A DNA stretch of 64,000 nucleotides. Source: Actinostola sp. cb2023 (lineage: Eukaryota > Cnidaria > Anthozoa > Actiniaria > Actinostolidae). Shown here in pieces: positions 14,831-30,058 of the stretch. The first letter of the stretch is position 1. Each line of letters starts with the position of its first letter. The stretch covers positions 53,501 to 117,500 of the forward strand of contig JAUJYZ010000145.1 in NCBI GenBank assembly GCA_033675265.1, given 5' to 3'. The notes under the pieces were generated by a model. That model was not told where the DNA came from. It made no database searches and saw only the letters and a program-made list of their open reading frames with translations. Made by a program: the position numbers and the translations under genes.

Positions 14831-15001
14831 TGTCCAGGGCCGTACACAGCACAGGGGCAGGGGGGGTCAGTTGTACCCCCCCCCCCCCCCTAGCAAGGCA
14901 AAAAATATACAAAAATCAATGAGAACTGTACTATTTTCATTTATTTTCTGCTTTTCAATACGTACTGCTCCCCCCTTGAATTTTGGGTTATGTACGGCCC
15001 T
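14831..15001. mobile_element. CAGGGCCGTA-ended MITE, copy 1
   Basis: Ends CAGGGCCGTACA and TGTACGGCCCTG are inverted copies, and the interior has a C run and CTAGCAAGGC. CAGGGCCGTA-type termini are typical of hAT elements (established). A related, inverted copy is at 51263-51433. No clear 8-bp target duplication is visible. Confidence 0.65.
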
Positions 15002-16429
15002 GATGTAAGGGTTGTCAAGGCAAACCCACAGGCACATGAAAACTACAACTATTCTTTTTTGTCTTGGCCATTTCAGTTTTTAGTTGAACAGCAAGCAATG
15101 ATTTAATATGCATTAGAAACTGAATAGCTAAGGTAAACAATTGCTAGTTAGTACTGATACGACCGTTATCACATTGACCTTGAAACTGATATATACAGTC
15201 TTGCACAATAACATACTGATAGATAGTACAGTACAGAACCAAAGTTCATCGCGGAAGTGTCAGACAGGAAGGAAAATGTTCCTGGCAACTCAGTATTCCT
15301 CAAATGCTGATACTGGTATACCGTACCGTCTGTCCTTTCAATTGAAGTCCCCGCCCTCCGATCCCCGGGACAGGGCGGGGAATTTAACATTTATGTAGTG
15401 TTAAATTTAGCTCTTTTCCCGGTCATCGGGGAAACGTTTGCTGTTAAAATCCCGCCATCCTTGCCCCGGTGTTTGTTTATTAACTATTAACTCCATTCTC
15501 GTACCCAGAGCCCGCTCGTCATTTGGTTTGTCGCTGGCTCTGGGAAACCCTGTTGCTCGGTCGTCAAATTTTGGGAAGACACTAGATAACAATGACCTAA
15601 ACCAGGTGGAGCCCGCGATGCTCACTTTATGCGGTTATCTAATTTGCATGTGGCCTATACAAGATGGCGGCTCGAGTCGCGGCTCGATGGTTTTACCTTC
15701 CAGTTGCTACAAATACTTCATAATTTCGTACTTCTAAACACTGTTCAAAGGTAAACATGTAAATAAATGTCCCTTTTCAATATATCAATGTAGTTTTATA
15801 TCCCGTTTGTGTATCTTAGAATGAGATCACGGCAGAAAGGCTACAGTCATTGTTACTTATGTAATCGCCTGGCGATTCACTAGATAGCAATGACCCAAAC
15901 CAGGTACGGGGAAACGTCCGTGAGGGGTAGATTGGTACTAGATTGGTTGAGATAGGGAATGGGTAGTTCGGGAGGAATCTTTGATCGTCCATGAAAGTGT
16001 TGTTTATTTTCAAACTGAATCTACGTACAATGTACATGAAAGCTATACTAAAATTTAGTAAAAAGGTGTTTTAAATTATTGTTAGAAATAATAGGAATTT
16101 TCATATATTGTATTGTATCGTATTGTATAGAAGTAGAAAGTGCAATAACGTCTAGCTTATGGGCAAAAATACAGTCCCAAAAATACATCCCTATGTCACT
16201 TATTTACAAACATACAGAATTAATAATCACACAATTTTTTTTGCTGATTTCGTTTAGATGCATGATGTATACCTGTAAGGAGATATAATAAGGCTTGATT
16301 GATATTGAAACAAATTGTAGGTGGTTATCAATTCCAGACAATTTTGATTTTTTTAAATCTGCTGGTTATTGTAATCACAAATATTTATATGTACAACTTT
16401 TTAATAATAATAATAATAATATAGTACTT

Positions 16430-16610
16430 TATTAATATGACTACTGTGACTGCATGATGCGGTTCGTACGTCATTACAGAAGCAATTCCCAGTTCCGTGA
16501 GGCCTGGGAGCAAGTGGGTAGAGCACCTGTCATGAAATCGGGGTGTCGTGGGTTCGAATCCCACTCGAGGCGTTTGCTTTTTTCCGAACCGCATTTGTTT
16601 ATATACTCAT
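16430..16610 (+). mobile_element. tRNA-derived SINE-like sequence
   Basis: A tRNA-like core (about 16503-16572) has an A-box-like segment and a perfect B box and T arm, GTGGGTTCGAATCCCAC, with an acceptor stem carrying one mismatch. The anticodon loop lacks the conserved U33, so it is not a working tRNA. Inverted TGCGGTTCG/CGAACCGCA tags flank it. Its antisense frame gives the well-known RVGFEPTTPRFHDRCST artefact. Confidence 0.65.
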
Positions 16611-16628
16611 CATACTAGTTTCTTTATC

Positions 16629-16660
<32 letters not shown>

Positions 16661-16683
16661 TGATTGTAACAAACTTGAACAAT

Positions 16684-17076
16684 TTATTCATAAGATGGTG
16701 GTATGCATGCAGTGCATACCCACCGCTGTTCTTCATCTTCATCAAAAATATCATCAGGAATGGCTTCACAATCCTGTTGAAACCAATGGTGACATGTTGC
16801 ACACTTTGCAATTCTTGAACCGGGATCGGTAGAATACTGATGCCAACCCCAAGGCATTCTGCAATTGCAGAACAGCTCCACATAGACTACTGTTGACCGA
16901 CATTTGGTTGGTTTTCCAGGAAGCATTGGAAAGGGTGTTATCTTTTCCTGGGCAAAACAATGAATAAGGTGTTGTCGTAGTGCCTGTTCATCGTAATTTA
17001 CCAGTGTTGGATCTTGTTTGAATGCCAAGCTGGTTGCATAGGCAATGGCAAACAATCCACAATTTGTACCATTCAT
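16684..17076 (-). pseudogene. Ulp1-like protease C-terminus fused to a PHD-type zinc finger (fragment)
   Basis: A 130-residue ORF. Residues 1-45 contain NGTNCGLFAIAYATSLAF, the catalytic-Cys motif of the Ulp1/SENP C48 family. Residues 68-127 hold a Cys/His series (CNC, CATC, HHWFQQDC, WVCTAC) fitting a PHD finger. The catalytic His and Asp that should precede it are missing, so the ORF is a 3' fragment. It sits inside the Mutator-like element; some MULEs in other eukaryotes carry Ulp1 domains (established), so it is likely transposon-borne. Confidence 0.65.
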
Positions 17077-17079
17077 CTT

Positions 17080-17660
17080 TTATTCATCTTTCTATAAATA
17101 AATATTTATTTATTGTTTATTTTATATTTTATATTATTTATTTATCTATTCACTTTTTATTTAATTTATTATCATTCTTTTATTATTATTTGTTTATTGT
17201 ATATTCATTTTCAATTTTTATCTCTTAATCCATTCTTTTAACCCTCTTGTCAACCTTCCCACTTCTCCTAAATTCTTTATTTTTTATTTATTTTCATTTT
17301 TTATTTTATTCATTTTTATTTTTATTTATTTATTCTTTAATTTTTATTCTGTATTTTCTTATTTTTACTTATTTTTTTATTATTTAATTATTTAATTATT
17401 ATTTATTAATTTTTTCATTTATTTTTTTATATATTTATTATTTTTATCTTTTTTTATTGTTTTTTTATTGTTTTATTTTGTTATTCTTTATTTTTTATAT
17501 ATATATTTTTATTTTCTCTTATTTATTTTTTCAATTTTTCAATTTTTTATTTTTTAATTCTTTATTTTCTATTTTTTATTTATTCTTCTATTTTCTTTTA
17601 TTTATTTTTTCAATTTTATATATATATGAGACGTGTTTAAATAAAAAGAGTCTAAAGTCA
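17080..17660. repeat. T-rich low-complexity tract
   Basis: About 580 bp of TTTATTTAT-like sequence inside the Mutator-like element. Its Phe/Tyr-rich frames are not genes. Confidence 0.9.
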
Positions 17661-17939
17661 TTAGACCCATTTGATGTACTCAGGTTGGTTTTGGTTCTTG
17701 CCAGGTAACGTTTGTATTGATCAATATCACAAGTTGATTAGGCTATACCCTTTTTGTAAAAACAACTCTCATATATATATCTTTTTTTTAATATTCTATT
17801 TTTTTTATATTTTTCTATTCTATTTCCCATCTTTATTTTCTTCTTCCCTCGTCTCCCCCTTTCAATATACATGTATGGATTGAATTGCATTTGCCACCCA
17901 TACAAATTGCACTGTTCTACAGGGAAAGTTTTGTATCCT

Positions 17940-18740
17940 TTTGGATCCTTACGCATCCCCTTCCCCACTCCCCCCCCCCTAAAAAAAAAAAACTCCTCTC
18001 ACTACCACCACCCTCCCCCCAATCCCTTACCCACAATTTCCTACTCCCTCCCAGCTCCCACCTCCGCAACACCTTACAACACTCAACTCTCTTCCACCCG
18101 ATTCTACACTTTGCCCAAAACCCCTTTTCAGATGCATAGGTACGACTACCTGCTAGGCAATGCACATTTATGTCCTGCATATCTCACACCCACCCTCCAT
18201 CACCCATTACCTCTCCACATCTTTCTCCCCCACTTAAAGTGTCGCCTTCCTCTACACCCCCCCTGTAACAATATTCATATCTTTCTGTTTAACTTCGTTC
18301 AATGTTCTTTTGCTCCCGCAGCCCATTCCACCCATACCACCAACAACAAAAAAACGCCCACAACAACACAAAGATCACACATAACACTTGACCAAGACTA
18401 CTCATAACACCAGCACCAAACACCCTACCAAATTCACCACGGCCTCATCACTTCTACGTCCCCATTTTCCAACCCGTACATGCCTCCCCTTCCGAACTTT
18501 CCACCCCACCACCACACACCAATACATCCCACCCACACCCAAGTACACCCACCACTTACATACCTCCACCACCACCAGTGTGTCCACCGAACCCCCCGCC
18601 CCTCTTCACCCCATGACTACCTTTCACACACCAACCACCACCAAAAAATCACCAACCGACCCCTCTGAACACCGACCCCACATCCACCCCCCTAGACCTC
18701 ACCACCAACCATCCCACTCACCCCGAATCTCCATCCAAAT
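17940..18740. repeat. C/A-rich low-complexity tract (CCACC-rich)
   Basis: Strongly strand-biased C and A sequence inside the Mutator-like element. It explains the Pro/His/Thr-rich ORFs; no domain is visible. Confidence 0.85.
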
Positions 18741-19994
18741 CCACCAACATGTGTCATTTTATGTGATGATCTTACTTTCCTCAACCAATCTAGTACCCTA
18801 CCCTACCCCTCACGGACGTTTCCCCGTACCTTTGGGTCATTGTTATCTAGTGAATCGCCAGGCGATTACATAAGTAACAATGACTGTAGCCTTTCTGCCG
18901 TGATCTCATTCTAAGATACACAAACGGGATATAAAACTACACTGATATATTGAAAAGGGACATTTATTTACATGTTTACCATTGAACAGTGTTTAGAAGT
19001 ACGAAATTATGAAGTATTTGTAGCAACTGGAAGGTAAAACCATCGAGCCGCGACTCGAGCCGCCATCTTGTATAGGCCACATGCAAATTAGATAACCGCA
19101 TAAAGTGAGCATCGCGGGCTCCACCTGGTTTAGGTCATTGTTATCTAGTGTCTTCCCAAATTTTGACGACCAAGTCGTCAGAGCGCATGCTCATACCGCT
19201 GAGAGCGGGTACTGTGGAAGAGTCTACTGGCTACGTAGTATTTACGTTGGTTTGAATATTCAAACTAACAAATACACAAGTTTGTACATTTATCTTCGTG
19301 TAGCCGTTTAAAATCCCTTCGACGTTCATCACCGGTTCTTCTCTGGCTCTGTTGCGGTAAAGGCTGGACGATAAATACATGTTCTAATATAATCTTGCAT
19401 GTGAACCTTCCTGTCTTCCGCTTTGTTATTGTTTCTCTTGAATTATAAAAATATTCCTTTGAATACTCGAAGCGAGTACGATCGATTGTGTCTGCAGCCG
19501 TTACTTTACTTTTATAATTTATGTATTGTTAGATCTCCCTTTACGAATTCAGATCAATTTATGTCTTCACAGTCACTCTCATTTCCATAGCTTTATAATT
19601 CAATAACGGAATACCATTGTATGAAAATACAACCGTCGCTGTCATTCCTTTCGTTCGCCTTGCAAGTTTGAATCTTTGTTGATCTCATGAACCAATCAAA
19701 TACGATCAGTCATTGTTGATTTCATCAGCCAATGAAATTCGCTTAAATATCAGGGATTCCCAGAGCCAGCGACGAACCAAATGAGGAGTGGGCTCTGGGT
19801 ACGAGAATGAGTCCCTATGCGAGAGAGTGCAACGGCCGAGCGGGGACTGTGGAAGAGTCTACTCCTCCGTTTTCTCCGGACCGTTTTCTCCTTAGGGCCA
19901 AGTCCCTCTCGGCCTTCGGCCTCGCTGGGACAGGGATCCCATCACTCTCTCGGCCTTCGGCCTCTCCTTCCGGTTGAGTTGCATGCGGTGGAGG

Positions 19995-20480
19995 CTAGGT
20001 TTTCCCTTTATCTATAAGGTGAGCTTCTCTGGCTTTACGTATCGAGTCCCTCGGCGAAGAAATAAGTTCTAGGGGGATTAGTTGCAAATCATTTGCAGAG
20101 TGGTTAGGATTAGAAAGAAAATGTTCAGAAACGGAAGTGGGATTGGATTTAAGGTTAGGTGTGTCGATTAGTCGTCTGTGTTCATTAAATCTGTCCTTTA
20201 GTCGTCGTTTGGTTTCTCCGATATATTGTAAATGGCAGCGGTTACATTGTACCATGTATATCACGTTTTTAGAATTGCAAGTGATGTGGGACTTTATGAG
20301 GCGGGCTTCTCCAGTGGAATGGAATGTGTAATGATTGAGGCCGTGATGTAAGGACATGTTGCACAGTTTTGACCACAGCGGAACGAACCAGGTTGGAGTG
20401 AGATGTTAGAAGTGTTGTTAGGTAATTTAGATTTAACTAGCAGGTCGCGGAGGTTAGAACAACGTCGATGGGCTACGAGA
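19995..20480 (-). pseudogene. Penelope-like GIY-YIG endonuclease fragment
   Basis: The minus frame 20357-19995 contains VIYMVQCNRCHLQYIGET and KDRFNEHRR, the GIY-YIG endonuclease signature found at the C-terminus of Penelope-like retroelements. Further upstream the FRCGQNCATC zinc-knuckle-like motif is readable in a different frame, so at least one frameshift is present. The reverse transcriptase part is absent. It lies in the cargo region of the composite unit. Confidence 0.8.
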
Positions 20481-20616
20481 GCTTTGAAAAACGTTTTTAC
20501 AACGATTGGATGACAGGAGTATGTTATAATGTTTATGAATTACATGAGAAATGTTAGGGAGAGCGGGATTATAAGTGATTATAAAGGGTATGCGGTCAGA
20601 GTTAGGTTTGTTAAAA

Positions 20617-20935
20617 TATACAGCTAATTCAGAAAACGTTGTCGGCTATCGACTTCAAGCCTACGCGACTAGACCGAAAGGGAGTATGGGTAGATATGAT
20701 AATTCACTTGCATGCTTTTCGTATTTGGTGACAATGGCAGGTGAATCTGTAAATGCATGCCTACACGTTTTAAAACAAGGAAACAGAAGCAGATATGATT
20801 CATATTCTGTGAGAGACGTTCCTTTTTGATAGTGTATTTATCATAGACTCATTGATTTTTACCCATACTCCTTTTCGGTCTAGTCGCGTAGGCTTGAAGT
20901 CGATCGCTGACAACGTTTTCTGAATTAGCTGTATA
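20617..20935. mobile_element. TA-flanked MITE inserted near the Penelope fragment
   Basis: Inverted ends TACAGCTAATTCAG...CTGAATTAGCTGTA (20619-20933), with arms of about 75 bp that include CGACTTCAAGCC and its complement. TA is present on both flanks. The terminus resembles that of the element at 5121-5399. Confidence 0.75.
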
Positions 20936-21198
20936 CGTTGTTTTGGTCTTTGCTGAGTCCTTGGACTACCACAGGTAGCCCAAGGTATCTATGAGAGGCT
21001 TGTTATCGAGCTGAAGGCTTTGTATGGGACCTTAGGCTCTGGTCGATAACTCCGTAAATCATAAAGCCAATGAACTCTAACCTTCCTGTAGTGTTGTTTG
21101 TGTCATTGTTGATCTCTGGTAGCGATTTCAGGTTATTCCGGCGATTTTTAGTTGAGCTCTCCCCCCACTACTAAGAACTGAGAAGGAAAGGTAGGAGA

Positions 21199-21660
21199 CT
21201 AGCAATGGCCGATCGGACTGACCCACTCTCGAAAATCGATTTTTTTTCCCCCACTAATCCACGTCCCCTTGCTTCGATACTCTGCAGCACGAAAGGCAGA
21301 TAGATTTCCTTGAAGTTCATCAAAAAAAGTCCGATAAAACTTCTCCTGCGGAGGCAGATCGGAAACCGTTGAGGCGCGGTTGGGCTGGGCGCGAACCAAA
21401 TTCTTTCGAACGAGTGTCCCCATGGTCTGGAAATGTTAAACGTTTAATTCTAGCGTAAAGCACAACTGAGATATGATTTTTCCGCTTAGCTTCCTTGAAA
21501 AAGTCTTCATATTGTCTTCTTTTCAAAGTGGGCAGCATAATATAAGCTTAAAACAATAGTTCGAGAGCAAAATCACATCGCATTTCCAGACCATGGGGAC
21601 ACTCGTTCGAAAGAATTTGGTTCGCGCCCAGGCCAACCGCGTCTCAACGGTTTCCGAGCT
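21199..21660. repeat. Inverted pair carrying a short shared coding-like start
   Basis: The sequence around CCATGGGGACACTCGTTCG at 21590-21660 is repeated reverse-complemented at 21355-21423. Both arms can encode MGTLVRKNLVRAQ, but the frames diverge and no domain is seen, so I treat it as repeat sequence. Confidence 0.5.
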
Positions 21661-21966
21661 GCACAGGTTTATCTTGCCACGGCTTTTAGTCATTCTCGTA
21701 CCCAGAGCCCGCTCGTCATTTGGTTTGTCGCTGGCTCTGGGAAACCCTGTTGCTCGGTCGTCAAATTTTGACGACCAAGTCGTCAGAGCGCATGCTCATA
21801 CTAAAGACCGCTGAGCTGATGGGTATTGTGGAAGAGTCTACTGGCTGCGTAGTGTTCACGTTGGTTTGAATATTCAAACAATGTAACAAGTACACAAGTT
21901 TGTACATTTATCTTCGTGTAGCCGTTTAAAAGCCCTTCGACGTTCATCACCCGTTCTTCTCTGGCT

Positions 21967-22347
21967 CTGTTGCGCCCAGGGGGGGGGGGGGGGGGGGGGG
22001 GGGGGGGTACTCAGGGGTATCAGTGATGTGGGAGGTGCGAATGAGGCCAAACATTTTAACCCAAAAAAAGTCCATTACGCGAAAACAAGACCCAAAAAAA
22101 GTCCAACGGCCCAAAATCGTAACCCCCAAAAAGTCCAATTTGTCTCCGCATAAAATCGAGAATGGTAGGATATCATTTTTATCAACCCCAAAAAAAGTCC
22201 TTTTTTTATATCAAAAAAAGTCCACCAGAAAAATGAAAACCCAAAAAAAGTCCCAAGCCGCGAATTTCAAACCCAAAAAAAGCCTTCGCACCTCATTGGC
22301 ACCTCCCCGTCACTGATACCCCTGAGTACCCCCCCTGGGCTGTTGCG
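21967..22347. mobile_element. hAT-type MITE, copy 2
   Basis: A 365-bp element (21975-22339), the same as 68-429, flanked by the perfect 8-bp duplication CTGTTGCG. The paralogous sequence at about 19350 (CTCTGTTGCGGTAAAGG) is the uninterrupted empty site. Confidence 0.9.
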
Positions 22348-22829
22348 ATAAAGGCTGGACGATAAATACATGTTCTAATATAATCTTGCATGTGAGCCTT
22401 CCTGTCTTCCGCTTTTTAAAAATTGTTATTGTTTCTCTCGAATTATAAACTGATATTCCTTTGAATGCTCAAAGCGAGTACGATCGATTGTGTCCAGATT
22501 GTGTCCGTGTAGCCGTTACTTTTATAATTTATGTATTGTTAGATCTCCCTTCACGAATTTATGTCTACACAGTTTCCATTGATTTATTATTCAAAAAAGG
22601 TATATAGTTTTTGAAAATAATATTGTATGAAATTACTACAACCGTCGCTGTCATTCGCTTCGTTCGCTTTGCAAGTTTGAATCTTTGTTTATCTCATGGA
22701 CCAATCAAATACGATCATTCATTGTTGATTTCAACAGCCAATGAAATTCGCTAAAATTTCAGTGTTTCCCAGAGCCAGCGACGAACCAAATGAGGAGTGG
22801 GCTCTGGGTACGAGAATGCTATTAACTCA

Positions 22830-24600
22830 AGCTGTAAAACAATTTCAAATTTTGTTCTTCTAGTTTTTAATATGATAATAAAGAATGACTGATTCATTTC
22901 TTACAACTTTCAATTAATGTGACAACTTTTAAAGAACTGCAACGTAGTTCAGTGCTCTTGGTCTTCCTTTCGAGTTTTAATGCAACTCGCGGGAACCGTA
23001 TAAACCCAACATGCAACTAACAATAATATATTATAATGGCGCAGCCACAAAAATATATCTGATGCACCCTGGAACCTTTGAAAGTAGTGAGTTGTAATTT
23101 GTAGTACCTGCCATACTGTTACACTTATCCGTGACGATGAAATAAAACATATAAATTTGTTAAATAATTGATCAATTACGGAATACTTTCACGTACTAAA
23201 CAGCTGCAGGGCTCCTGACAGCTGATAGAATAATTGTTTCCTTGATATATGGTATTCACCCCGCTTTTCTTTTTGCCTTTTTACTATTCTTATTTTAAAG
23301 CGTCTTTTCGCCCACGTCCGCCATCTTTTCTTCACGTGCAGGAAAGACTGGTACCCAGTCCTCAACTTCCGGTGCAGTGTTAAATTCCCCGCTAAAATGC
23401 CCGGCTTATACAAAATATGTTAAATTCCCCGTCCCCCAGTGATTCCACGCTGTTAAATACGTGTTAAATCCCCGGCCTCGCCGCGTTAATTCCCCGCCCT
23501 GTCCCGGGGTTCGGGGAGCGGGGACTTCAATTGACTGGTGCATAATATTGTAGTTTGAAGTCGCGCGACAATATACAGCACGTTTACATTCTAAGTATAG
23601 TGCATTTGCTCTATTAAAGTTTCACGATTTCATTTTTGGTTAAGTTTCAGCAGTAACGTACTTTCTAAATGATTATGAAATCCTCGTTTGCTAAGTATAG
23701 TGCATTTGCTCTAAAGTTTCACGATTTTAAGTTTCAGCAGTAACGTACTTTCTAAATGATTATGAAATCCTCGTTTGCTTTATTATACAGCAGTCAGCTT
23801 TGCTCAGTTTTGTAGAGACAACATGTTCAATTCTATCAACGAAAAAGGAAGTATATAAGGAACTACAGGCCCATACTTGACTCTGAAATACTTCCTACTT
23901 ACATACTAGGCCACATTCCACAGGAAGTAATGCTGATAGGATCCACTTCTCGTAATCGATCTCTTTATGTGTCCATCCATTTATTGACGCATCCATTTAT
24001 TTACTCATCCATGTATTCATCCCTCCATCCTTTCATTCATCAATGCTGCCAGTCCGTCTGCGCAACTCCACTGAACTATTCACGTTTTCTTTTGAATTGC
24101 TGGTCGCCCAGCGAAGCATCATATGCACGCCGTGCGAGTGAACCGGCATGATCTGTCGGACTTTCCCTATAAATATCCCAAATAAACCGCATGTTTGATC
24201 GAGGCGGTGGGAGAGATATATTAGATTTAAGACATTGCCTAAGTGGCCGGCTCGGAGAGATTTGGAGGGGAAAAGGAACGGGAGGGAGAGAAAATGAATT
24301 CTGTCACAACTGACAGAGAGCGAACAAAGCGACCTATTTTATTTACCTATTTAGTCTATTTTATTTTTGAAAATAATAATCTCTTGAATTTATTAGAGTT
24401 GAACTCCATAGAGTGATTCCAATAAACCTGGGCATTACTAACTACACCAATACACACTATTAGACACTCACTCTTTTGATTTCTTTAGTTTCTTTGCATC
24501 TAATAAACACTGACAGCTATTTAGTAGTGCCCAGGTTTATTGTAACCTTGATGTTACAATACACATATATATAGTATACATAGGCTATATATTTTATAAA
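22830..24600. other. Repeat-derived stretch, no gene seen
   Basis: It contains the right end of the outer element (to 23534), the inverted copy of 11330-11600 (23590-23960), and the copy of 8600-8980 (24000-24360). At about 24415-24545 there is an inverted pair AATAAACCTGGGCA/TGCCCAGGTTTATT. No supportable exon on either strand. Confidence 0.6.
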
Positions 24601-24654
24601 ATATACTCAGAAAATAACTACTATAACGTAAGAAAAATACTATTTCTATTGAGA

Positions 24655-28343
<3,689 letters not shown>

Positions 28344-28396
28344 TTTGTTTACAAAACTGCAGTACTTTGCGGTCAGCAGTACATTTCAAAATCAAA
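28344..28396. promoter_or_regulatory. Bidirectional promoter core between PTRH1 and DNLZ
   Basis: Only 53 bp separate the preferred start codons. The DNLZ start lies in AAAATGGCGGCC, matching the YY1-type element (AANATGGCGGC) often found at the start of TATA-less housekeeping genes; the PTRH1 start AAAATGGTGG is similar. No TATA box is visible. The 5' UTRs must overlap or be very short. Confidence 0.6.
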
Positions 28397-28957
28397 ATGG
28401 CGGCCTTCAGATTAACAAGTGTGCGTAGAGTATTCGGAAGTTTGATGACTTTTCGACACGCTACAACACGAATTCCTTCAGAAATAGTGCCTTTTATAAC
28501 ACACGCAAAGGCTATTCCATCTTCAGGAGCATTATCTTTGAATTTTAGACGTTTTTTCTGTGAGAATTCCAAAGATGGAAGTCAGCAACTCGCTCAAATC
28601 CACGTGAAGAAGTTTCATCTAGTTTATACGTGTAAAGTCTGTAACACCAGGTCAAGGAAAACAATCTCAAAGCAAGCGTATAACGAAGGCGTTGTTATCG
28701 TGAAATGTTCTGGCTGCAGTAATAATCACCTCATCGCTGATAATCTGGGATGGTTCTACAATGATAAACGGTACGTACCAATATTATACCCAAGGGGGGA
28801 GGTGGAGGGGGGATTTTGTGATAGCCGAGTTCTGATCACATTTCTTTTGTCATTCAGAAATATTGAAGATATTCTTGCAGAAAAGGGTGAAAAGGTTGCA
28901 AGGAATATCACTGATGAATTAACATTAGAACTACTACCAGACAATGAAGCAAAATAA
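28397..28957 (+). CDS. DNLZ: DNL-type zinc finger protein (mitochondrial HSP70 escort)
   Basis: Two exons, 28397-28770 and 28858-28957, separated by an 87-bp intron that happens to stay open in frame. Removing it restores GWFYNDKRNIEDIL, as expected for the family. The DNL zinc finger is clear: YTCKVC, then VVIVKCSGC, HLIADNLGWF, then ILAEKGEKV. The first 60 residues are Arg/Ser-rich with almost no acidic residues, fitting a mitochondrial presequence. The family (Zim17/Hep1/DNLZ) keeps mitochondrial Hsp70 soluble. The start is the ATG in AAAATGGCGG. Confidence 0.94.
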   Translation: MAAFRLTSVRRVFGSLMTFRHATTRIPSEIVPFITHAKAIPSSGALSLNFRRFFCENSKDGSQQLAQIHVKKFHLVYTCKVCNTRSRKTISKQAYNEGVVIVKCSGCSNNHLIADNLGWFYNDKRYVPILYPRGEVEGGFCDSRVLITFLLSFRNIEDILAEKGEKVARNITDELTLELLPDNEAK

Positions 28958-29014
28958 CTTTTAATTCTCTTAGGATACACCTATTTCATAAAAAAAATAA
29001 TGTTTTTTTTTTTC

Positions 29015-29390
29015 ATAAAATGTTGATAACGAGAAATCTGAAATGGATGATCTGAGTTCAAGAGGAATTATGGGAAACTGTGAGTCTTTCGTTAGTTAAA
29101 TGCGAAATTCATTCAGAAGAGTTGAAGTTTGATCGAGTCGAGTAGTTGATTGGGCCACAATAAAATTAGACGAAAAGATGCAAGAGGAGTGAGGCGAGAA
29201 AGGGAGAGACGCTGGCTCTTCTCACCAGAGTTTCACGAAAACATAGGAACTGTACATGTTTTACAGTCTACATTGTACCTCAAGCTTGGAACCTTCTTGG
29301 TTTTCGAACGAGATATGGTGGAGCTCGACTTTGAATTTATGTAAGTTTCAGATCATCCATTTCAGTTCGCTCGTTATCAACATTTTTTGA
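29015..29390. mobile_element. About 370-bp TIR MITE downstream of DNLZ
   Basis: The left arm AATGTTGATAACGAG...CTGAAATGGATGATCTGA has its reverse complement at 29348-29388, about 40 bp per arm. The interior has only a chance ORF. It begins about 60 bp after the DNLZ stop, probably in the 3' UTR or just beyond. Confidence 0.8.
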
Positions 29391-29399
29391 TGTAGGTGA

Positions 29400-30050
29400 A
29401 AATGTACAATAAAATGTATTAAATTAAGCATTGTAATTTTAAAACATCTTTCTTCTGTACAACTATACACTGCAATGCAATTCCACTATGTGTAGTTCAA
29501 TTCAAATGTATTTTTTCGATAAATTAAATTGTGTAATTAAATTCAATAAAATCTTATAAAGTCTTCATATATAAACCTCAATATTATTCCGTCCAAATAA
29601 AATAAATTCGTAATAATATAATGATGATGATAATAATATTAAATGATAATAAAAGAAGACTTACAATGTACATGAAAATTCCAAATATAATCACACCAGG
29701 TAATTGTTGAAATCTAAAATATCTCCATTGTAAATAATTTTTAAACAAACCTATTCCTTTTTATCAAAAATTGCAAATCTCAGCACATTTTACAATTAGT
29801 TTTACTGCCATTAATTATAACATTTACTACTCTTGTTACCAAGGTCCTAACTACTGTGTTCATATCTATTTTTATACTAGGCTAACTACTGTGTTCATAT
29901 CTATTTTTATACTGCCTAAGGACTTCAGAAATATTGCAGTTTCTGCGGAATACAATAACTAAATAGCATATCTTTTGTTTTCTATTGTTTTCTAGTGCTA
30001 TTATTCAGTACTGTTTTATGGTTTTAGTGCTTGCACTCTATAACTCAGTG
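29400..30050. other. AT-rich spacer, no gene seen
   Basis: Contains a 33-bp direct duplication (CTACTGTGTTCATATCTATT at about 29850 and 29885) and AT-rich sequence, but no supportable exon. It may include the 3' UTR of the minus-strand CARD gene. Confidence 0.5.
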
Positions 30051-30058
30051 CTCACTTT

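Larger units (their letters stand above)
15565..19165. mobile_element. Mutator-like element (3583 bp, about 380-bp TIRs)
   Basis: The element spans 15574-19156, starting GGAAGACACTAG and ending with its complement. The arms (15574-15953 and 18778-19156) are near-identical inverted repeats of about 380 bp. Perfect 9-bp direct repeats CAAATTTTG flank it at 15565-15573 and 19157-19165. Long TIRs with a 9-bp duplication are the hallmark of MULEs. The interior keeps an Ulp1-protease/PHD coding fragment and low-complexity DNA but no transposase I can see, so it is non-autonomous. Confidence 0.85.
15484..22828. mobile_element. Composite transposon-like unit with 10-bp target duplication
   Basis: Two copies of one MITE family (ends CATTCTCGTACCCAGAGCC, about 53-bp inverted repeats) lie at 15494-19809 and 21691-22818. 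Between them is 1.9 kb with a Penelope fragment and a TA-flanked MITE. The outermost ends are flanked by a perfect direct repeat CTATTAACTC (15484-15493 and 22819-22828). The inner flanks (AGTCCCTATG after 19809, GGCTTTTAGT before 21691) match neither each other nor the outer repeat. The left copy is split by a Mutator-like element and the right copy by a hAT MITE. Confidence 0.7.
15338..23534. mobile_element. Outer TIR element containing the whole nest
   Basis: The left end TCAATTGAAGTCCCCGC followed by CCCGGGACAGGGCGGGGAATT is matched in reverse complement at 23480-23534. Between them lies the composite unit at 15494-22818. I could not find a target duplication, so this outermost layer is less certain than the inner ones. 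Confidence 0.5.

Noticed and set aside
16503..16572. A functional tRNA gene
   Set aside because: The B box and T arm are good, but the anticodon loop lacks U33 and the acceptor stem has a mismatch. It fits a SINE-like relic.
17871..18873. Pro/His/Thr-rich ORFs of 161-178 codons
   Set aside because: They lie in a C/A-biased low-complexity tract inside a transposon and have no domain.
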